The notes below the pieces were generated by a model. The model saw only the letters and a list, made by a program, of their open reading frames with translations. It made no database searches and was not told the DNA's origin. From contig NZ_CP062253.1 in assembly GCF_014863585.1 (NCBI RefSeq), positions 6,499,528 through 6,563,527 of the forward strand: a stretch of 64,000 bases of DNA. The letters are read 5' to 3'. Of this stretch, positions 60,961 to 64,000 are shown in pieces (the stretch's first letter is position 1; each line of letters begins with the position of its first letter). The DNA comes from Pseudomonas gozinkensis (GTDB taxonomy: Bacteria; Pseudomonadota; Gammaproteobacteria; Pseudomonadales; Pseudomonadaceae). Made by a program: the position numbers and the translations under genes.

Positions 60961-62640
60961 TTACGCCTCGGCTTTTTTCGTCGCCGCTTCGATCTTACGC
61001 GTGATGTACCACTGTTGGGCAATCGACAGGCAGTTGTTCACAACCCAGTACAGCACCAGACCCGCCGGGAACCACAGGAAGAAGAAGGTGAAGATGATCG
61101 GCATCATTTTCATCACCTTGGCCTGCATCGGATCCGGAGGTGTAGGGTTCAGACGCTGCTGGATGAACATGGTCGCGCCCATGATGATCGGCAGGATGAA
61201 GAACGGATCCTTGATCGACAGGTCGGTAATCCACAGCATGAACGGCGCCTGGCGCATTTCCACGCTTTCCAGCAGAACCCAGTACAGCGAAAGGAAAACC
61301 GGCATCTGCACCAGGATCGGCAAGCAGCCACCCAGCGGATTGATCTTCTCTTTCTTGTACAGCTCCATCATGGCTTGCGACATTTTCTGCCGGTCATCGC
61401 CATGTTGCTCTTTCAGTGCGGCCAGTTTCGGCGCCACGGCGCGCATGCGAGCCATCGACTTGTAGCTGGCGGCCGACAGAGGGAAGAAAATCCCTTTGAT
61501 CAGCATGGTCAGGAAGATGATCGACCAGCCCCAGTTGCCGACGATGCTGTGGATATGTTGCAGCAGCCAGAAAATTGGCTGGGCAATGAACCACAGAATG
61601 CCGTAGTCGACAGTCAGTTCCAGACCTGGGGACAACTCTTTCAGCACCGCCTGGCTTTTCGGACCGGCGTAAAGAACAGCGCTGGTCTCGACTTTCGCAC
61701 CCGGCGCAGCGGTCAGCGAAGGACCGGTGTAACCGATGATGTAATTGCCTTTGCTGTCTTTACGGGTCTGGACGATGTTGTTTTCGCCCTTCGGAGCAAC
61801 CCATGCAGTCACAAAGTAGTGTTGCAGCCAGGCTACCCAGCCACCGGTGACGGTTTCCTTGAGGGAAGCCTTGTCCATGTCCTTCATGGACACTTTCTTG
61901 TACGGCTCGGAACTTGTCCACAGGGCGGCGCCCAGGTAAGTCGCGGTACCGGTAGCAGTTGTGGACGAAGGATCGGCGCTGGCGTCGCGTTTCAGCTGGG
62001 CGAACATCGAACCGGACCAGGGCTGAGCGCTCTGGTTGTCGATCAGATAGGTCACGGTCACGTCATACAGGCCACGTTTCAGAGTGAAACGCTTGATGTA
62101 ATTGACGCCGTCCTTGCTGAACTTCAGGTCGACGACCAGTTGGTCCTGACCTTCAGCCAGTTGATAAGTCTTCTTCTCCGAGGAGTAGATCGGACGACCG
62201 GCCGGGTTTGCATCCGGACCATTGGTGCCAATCAGACCGCTCTGTGCCAGATAAGTACGTTCGCCACCGTTGTCGAACAGCTGGAACGGAACGTCCGGAC
62301 GATCCTGCCGACGTGGATACAGCGGCAAGGTCAGCTGAGCAACATCGCCACCTTGTGGATCAATCGCGAGATCGAGCACGTCGGTCTTGATCTGGATCAG
62401 ATCCTTGCTGACGGCGACCGGCGTTTCGGCAGGTGCGCTGGTATCGCTTGCGGCACGCGGAATATCGTCACTGGCAGCATTATTGCCAGTGGCGGTGTCC
62501 GGCAAACCGGATGTAGTCGTACTGGAAGCAACATTCTGAGTCGGCAGGGCAGCCTGGCCATAGTCCTGGTTCCATTTAAGGACCATGACGTAGGACACGA
62601 TTGCCAGGGCGACGATCAGGATCGTGCGTTTGATATCCAT
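60961..62640 (-). CDS. yidC: Membrane protein insertase YidC
   Basis: 559 residues. N-terminal signal-anchor (DIKRTILIVALAIVSYVMVL), large periplasmic domain, then five C-terminal membrane helices with GNWGWSIIFLTMLIKGIFFPLS and CLPILVQMPVFLSLYWVLLES. Inserts Sec-dependent and independent membrane proteins, including Fo subunits a and c. Two bases from the yidD stop. Confidence 0.97.
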   Translation of the reverse strand: MDIKRTILIVALAIVSYVMVLKWNQDYGQAALPTQNVASSTTTSGLPDTATGNNAASDDIPRAASDTSAPAETPVAVSKDLIQIKTDVLDLAIDPQGGDVAQLTLPLYPRRQDRPDVPFQLFDNGGERTYLAQSGLIGTNGPDANPAGRPIYSSEKKTYQLAEGQDQLVVDLKFSKDGVNYIKRFTLKRGLYDVTVTYLIDNQSAQPWSGSMFAQLKRDASADPSSTTATGTATYLGAALWTSSEPYKKVSMKDMDKASLKETVTGGWVAWLQHYFVTAWVAPKGENNIVQTRKDSKGNYIIGYTGPSLTAAPGAKVETSAVLYAGPKSQAVLKELSPGLELTVDYGILWFIAQPIFWLLQHIHSIVGNWGWSIIFLTMLIKGIFFPLSAASYKSMARMRAVAPKLAALKEQHGDDRQKMSQAMMELYKKEKINPLGGCLPILVQMPVFLSLYWVLLESVEMRQAPFMLWITDLSIKDPFFILPIIMGATMFIQQRLNPTPPDPMQAKVMKMMPIIFTFFFLWFPAGLVLYWVVNNCLSIAQQWYITRKIEAATKKAEA

Positions 62641-62642
62641 GA

Positions 62643-62888
62643 TTACTCGGCCATCGAAGAAGAACGGGAGGTAGGGATAGGTGGAACCGGGTCATAACCA
62701 CCGGGATTCCACGGATGACAGCGACCTAAACGACGAAAGGCCAGCCAGCCACCGCGCAGAAGGCCATGATTTTCGATGGCTTCATACGCGTAGCAAGAAC
62801 AACTGGGGTAGAAACGACAGTGACTGGCCATCAGGGGACTAATGGCGTAGCGATAAAACTGGATCGGAACGAGTGCCAGTTTACGCAT
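62643..62888 (-). CDS. yidD: Membrane protein insertion efficiency factor YidD
   Basis: 81 residues. [31 protein letters not shown] with the conserved cysteines and [15 protein letters not shown] are the family signature. Overlaps the rnpA end by 8 bases, the usual layout. Confidence 0.95.
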   Translation of the reverse strand: MRKLALVPIQFYRYAISPLMASHCRFYPSCSCYAYEAIENHGLLRGGWLAFRRLGRCHPWNPGGYDPVPPIPTSRSSSMAE

Positions 62889-63282
62889 CTGGACTGTCTA
62901 CCCCTACAGTTTCGGTTTTGACTGCTGGTACCGGCTTGCTGCGTGCCAGACGTTTCCAGAGTTTGCCGAAATGCTGAATCAATTCGGGGTTTTCTACGTC
63001 ACCCAAACCTTTGCGCGCGACGATAACGATGTCCCAGCCGACCAGTGAATCCTGGTGCAGGCGAAACGATTCGCGCATAAGACGTTTGAGGCGATTGCGC
63101 TCGACGGAGAGCTTGACGCTCTTTTTCCCGATAACCAGCCCGAGACGGGGGTGATCGAGATCGTTGTTGCGCGCAAGGAGCAGGAGATTTTTCCCCGGAA
63201 CCTTGCCGGTAGGGGAGTCAAAGACTGCCTTGAAATGCCGGGGTGTAAGCAGACGCTTTTCCCGACTGAAGTCCTGACTCAC
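62881..63282 (-). CDS. rnpA: Ribonuclease P protein component
   Basis: 133 residues from GTG 63282 (encoding [17 protein letters not shown]). Conserved RNR block [14 protein letters not shown] and [10 protein letters not shown]. Binds RnpB RNA to process tRNA 5' ends. The only SD-like sequence, GGAGG, overlaps the start codon itself (GGAGGTGAG); coupling with rpmH, whose stop is 17 bases away, may help initiation. The longer open frame upstream overlaps rpmH. Confidence 0.93.
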   Translation of the reverse strand: MSQDFSREKRLLTPRHFKAVFDSPTGKVPGKNLLLLARNNDLDHPRLGLVIGKKSVKLSVERNRLKRLMRESFRLHQDSLVGWDIVIVARKGLGDVENPELIQHFGKLWKRLARSKPVPAVKTETVGVDSPDA

Positions 63283-63298
63283 CTCCAGTGCCGGATTA

Positions 63299-63433
63299 TC
63301 AAACTGCCAGACGTGCGCGGCCTTTGGCGCGACGACGCGACAGTACGGCACGACCGTTCTTGGTAGCCATGCGAGCACGGAAACCGTGGGTACGAGCGCG
63401 TTTGATAGTGCTTGGTTGGAAAGTACGTTTCAT
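63299..63433 (-). CDS. rpmH: 50S ribosomal protein L34
   Basis: 44 residues: starts [20 protein letters not shown] and ends [12 protein letters not shown], full family length. First gene of the rpmH-rnpA-yidD-yidC unit, diverging from dnaA across oriC. Confidence 0.97.
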   Translation of the reverse strand: MKRTFQPSTIKRARTHGFRARMATKNGRAVLSRRRAKGRARLAV

Positions 63434-63493
63434 GTCGTGTTACCTGGTTCGTCCACAACGGGCCGGAATGGCCCCCGTTTTAAGAGACCGGGG

Positions 63494-63522
63494 ATTCTAG
63501 AGAAAGCAAGCCAATAGGTCAA
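63494..63522 (-). promoter_or_regulatory. Sigma-70 promoter of rpmH
   Basis: On the minus strand TTGACC (63522-63517), 17-base spacer, TAGAAT (63499-63494), about 60 bases before the rpmH ATG. The leader then contains a GC-rich imperfect hairpin around 63459-63481. Confidence 0.75.
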
Positions 63523-63539
63523 TTTCCAACCAACGTTTC

Positions 63540-63960
63540 CTTATAAATAGATCTTCGGAGCGTCCAGGACCTGATTACCCGTTTGCCAGAGATAAAAATA
63601 AAGAAGGGAATTATTTAAAGCTTTTCTGTAAAGCTTGTAAAAGCTAGGCACGCCCTTCTCTGTGGATAACTGGTTCAAGGCCTTGTTTCAAGCGATGTAC
63701 AGAGAATGACAACTACAGTGGAAAACCGTGTTCAGCCTGTGCTGCGCTGTCGGATAACCTGTGTGTGGAATGGGTAGTTATCCACAGGCTGGTTATCCAC
63801 CGACTTTCACCCCCAGTTGTCCAGTGTGCTCAGATAGGGTTATCCACAGAGCTTATGCACACACCGTCGGTCGCCTTTTTCGCGTTTAACGCATTGATAA
63901 ATCATGTCCACCGGGCAACCTGCATGTGGATAAGTGGACGACTGGCCGCTACAATGGCCG
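63540..63960. other. oriC: Chromosomal replication origin oriC (rpmH-dnaA intergenic region)
   Basis: Perfect DnaA boxes at 63661-63669, 63778-63786, 63840-63848 and 63925-63933, with near matches TTATCCACC at 63793 and TTATGCACA at 63853. AT-rich DNA at 63538-63550 and 63590-63640 (with repeated AAAGCTT) is a candidate unwinding element. A possible dnaA promoter has TACAAT at 63950-63955 with a weak -35 (TGGATA, 63927) overlapping the last DnaA box, fitting autoregulation. AGGGGAT at the right edge should be the dnaA ribosome site, with dnaA starting at about 64001. Confidence 0.92.
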
Positions 63961-64000
63961 CTTGTTTTTGCCTCACCGGCTTTCAACTTAGGGGATATCC

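Overview
The window is a contiguous stretch of a Pseudomonas chromosome, most like the fluorescens/putida group, that ends at the replication origin. Evidence: the order (reading leftward from the right end) oriC - rpmH - rnpA - yidD - yidC - mnmE - ... - mnmG - rsmG - parA - parB - atpIBEFHAGDC - glmU - glmR - glmS is the classic pseudomonad dnaA-proximal arrangement, and an eight-gene A-band/common polysaccharide antigen (CPA) cluster in the P. aeruginosa order (rmd, gmd, wbpW, wzm, wzt, wbpX, wbpY, wbpZ) is present. dnaA itself should start just past base 64000.

Layout. (1) 1-4511, plus strand: end of a FolE2-type GTP cyclohydrolase, a metal ABC importer (ATPase, permease, binding protein), a gamma-carbonic-anhydrase homologue and a second dihydroorotase; this set of zinc-sparing or zinc-acquiring functions is typical of a Zur regulon. 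(2) 4557-7848: a DUF3617 protein, a cardiolipin synthase and a cyclopropane-fatty-acid synthase. (3) 8026-13974, minus strand: a P1B-type metal ATPase (HmtA-like) co-transcribed with three SPFH/HflK-HflC-like membrane proteins, one with a histidine-rich N-terminus; a near-consensus Zur box sits immediately upstream. A parS centromere site lies inside the third SPFH gene. (4) 14185-16870: lipoamide dehydrogenase, an Lrp-type regulator and a LysE-type exporter. (5) 16867-20185: a TPR-like membrane-anchored protein of unknown function and a DUF3142 lipoprotein. (6) 20234-35347: two divergent polysaccharide operons. The minus operon has two methyltransferases, an acyltransferase and two glycosyltransferases, matching the P. 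aeruginosa PA5455-PA5459 set; the plus operon makes GDP-D-rhamnose, the ABC exporter and the rhamnosyltransferases of CPA. (7) 35352-39085: a fused flavin/ferredoxin oxidoreductase, a glutathione S-transferase and a LysR regulator. (8) 39157-54888, minus strand: glmS, glmR, glmU, the complete F1Fo ATP synthase operon, parB, parA, rsmG, mnmG. (9) 54889-59465: an AT-rich DnaA-box cluster (second origin-like region) followed by a FecI/FecR/TonB-receptor iron-uptake unit, lying between mnmG and mnmE, which are usually close together in this genus. (10) 59509-64000: mnmE, yidC, yidD, rnpA, rpmH and the oriC region with four perfect DnaA boxes.

How they work together: two zinc-starvation modules sit within 14 kb of each other; the CPA genes form a complete precursor - polymer - export - modification pathway; ParA/ParB are encoded here together with at least one of their parS targets; and perfect DnaA boxes are strongly enriched from about 34.7 kb to the right end. 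The strongest candidate for an under-described system is the Zur-box-controlled SPFH x3 + P-type ATPase operon at 8-14 kb.
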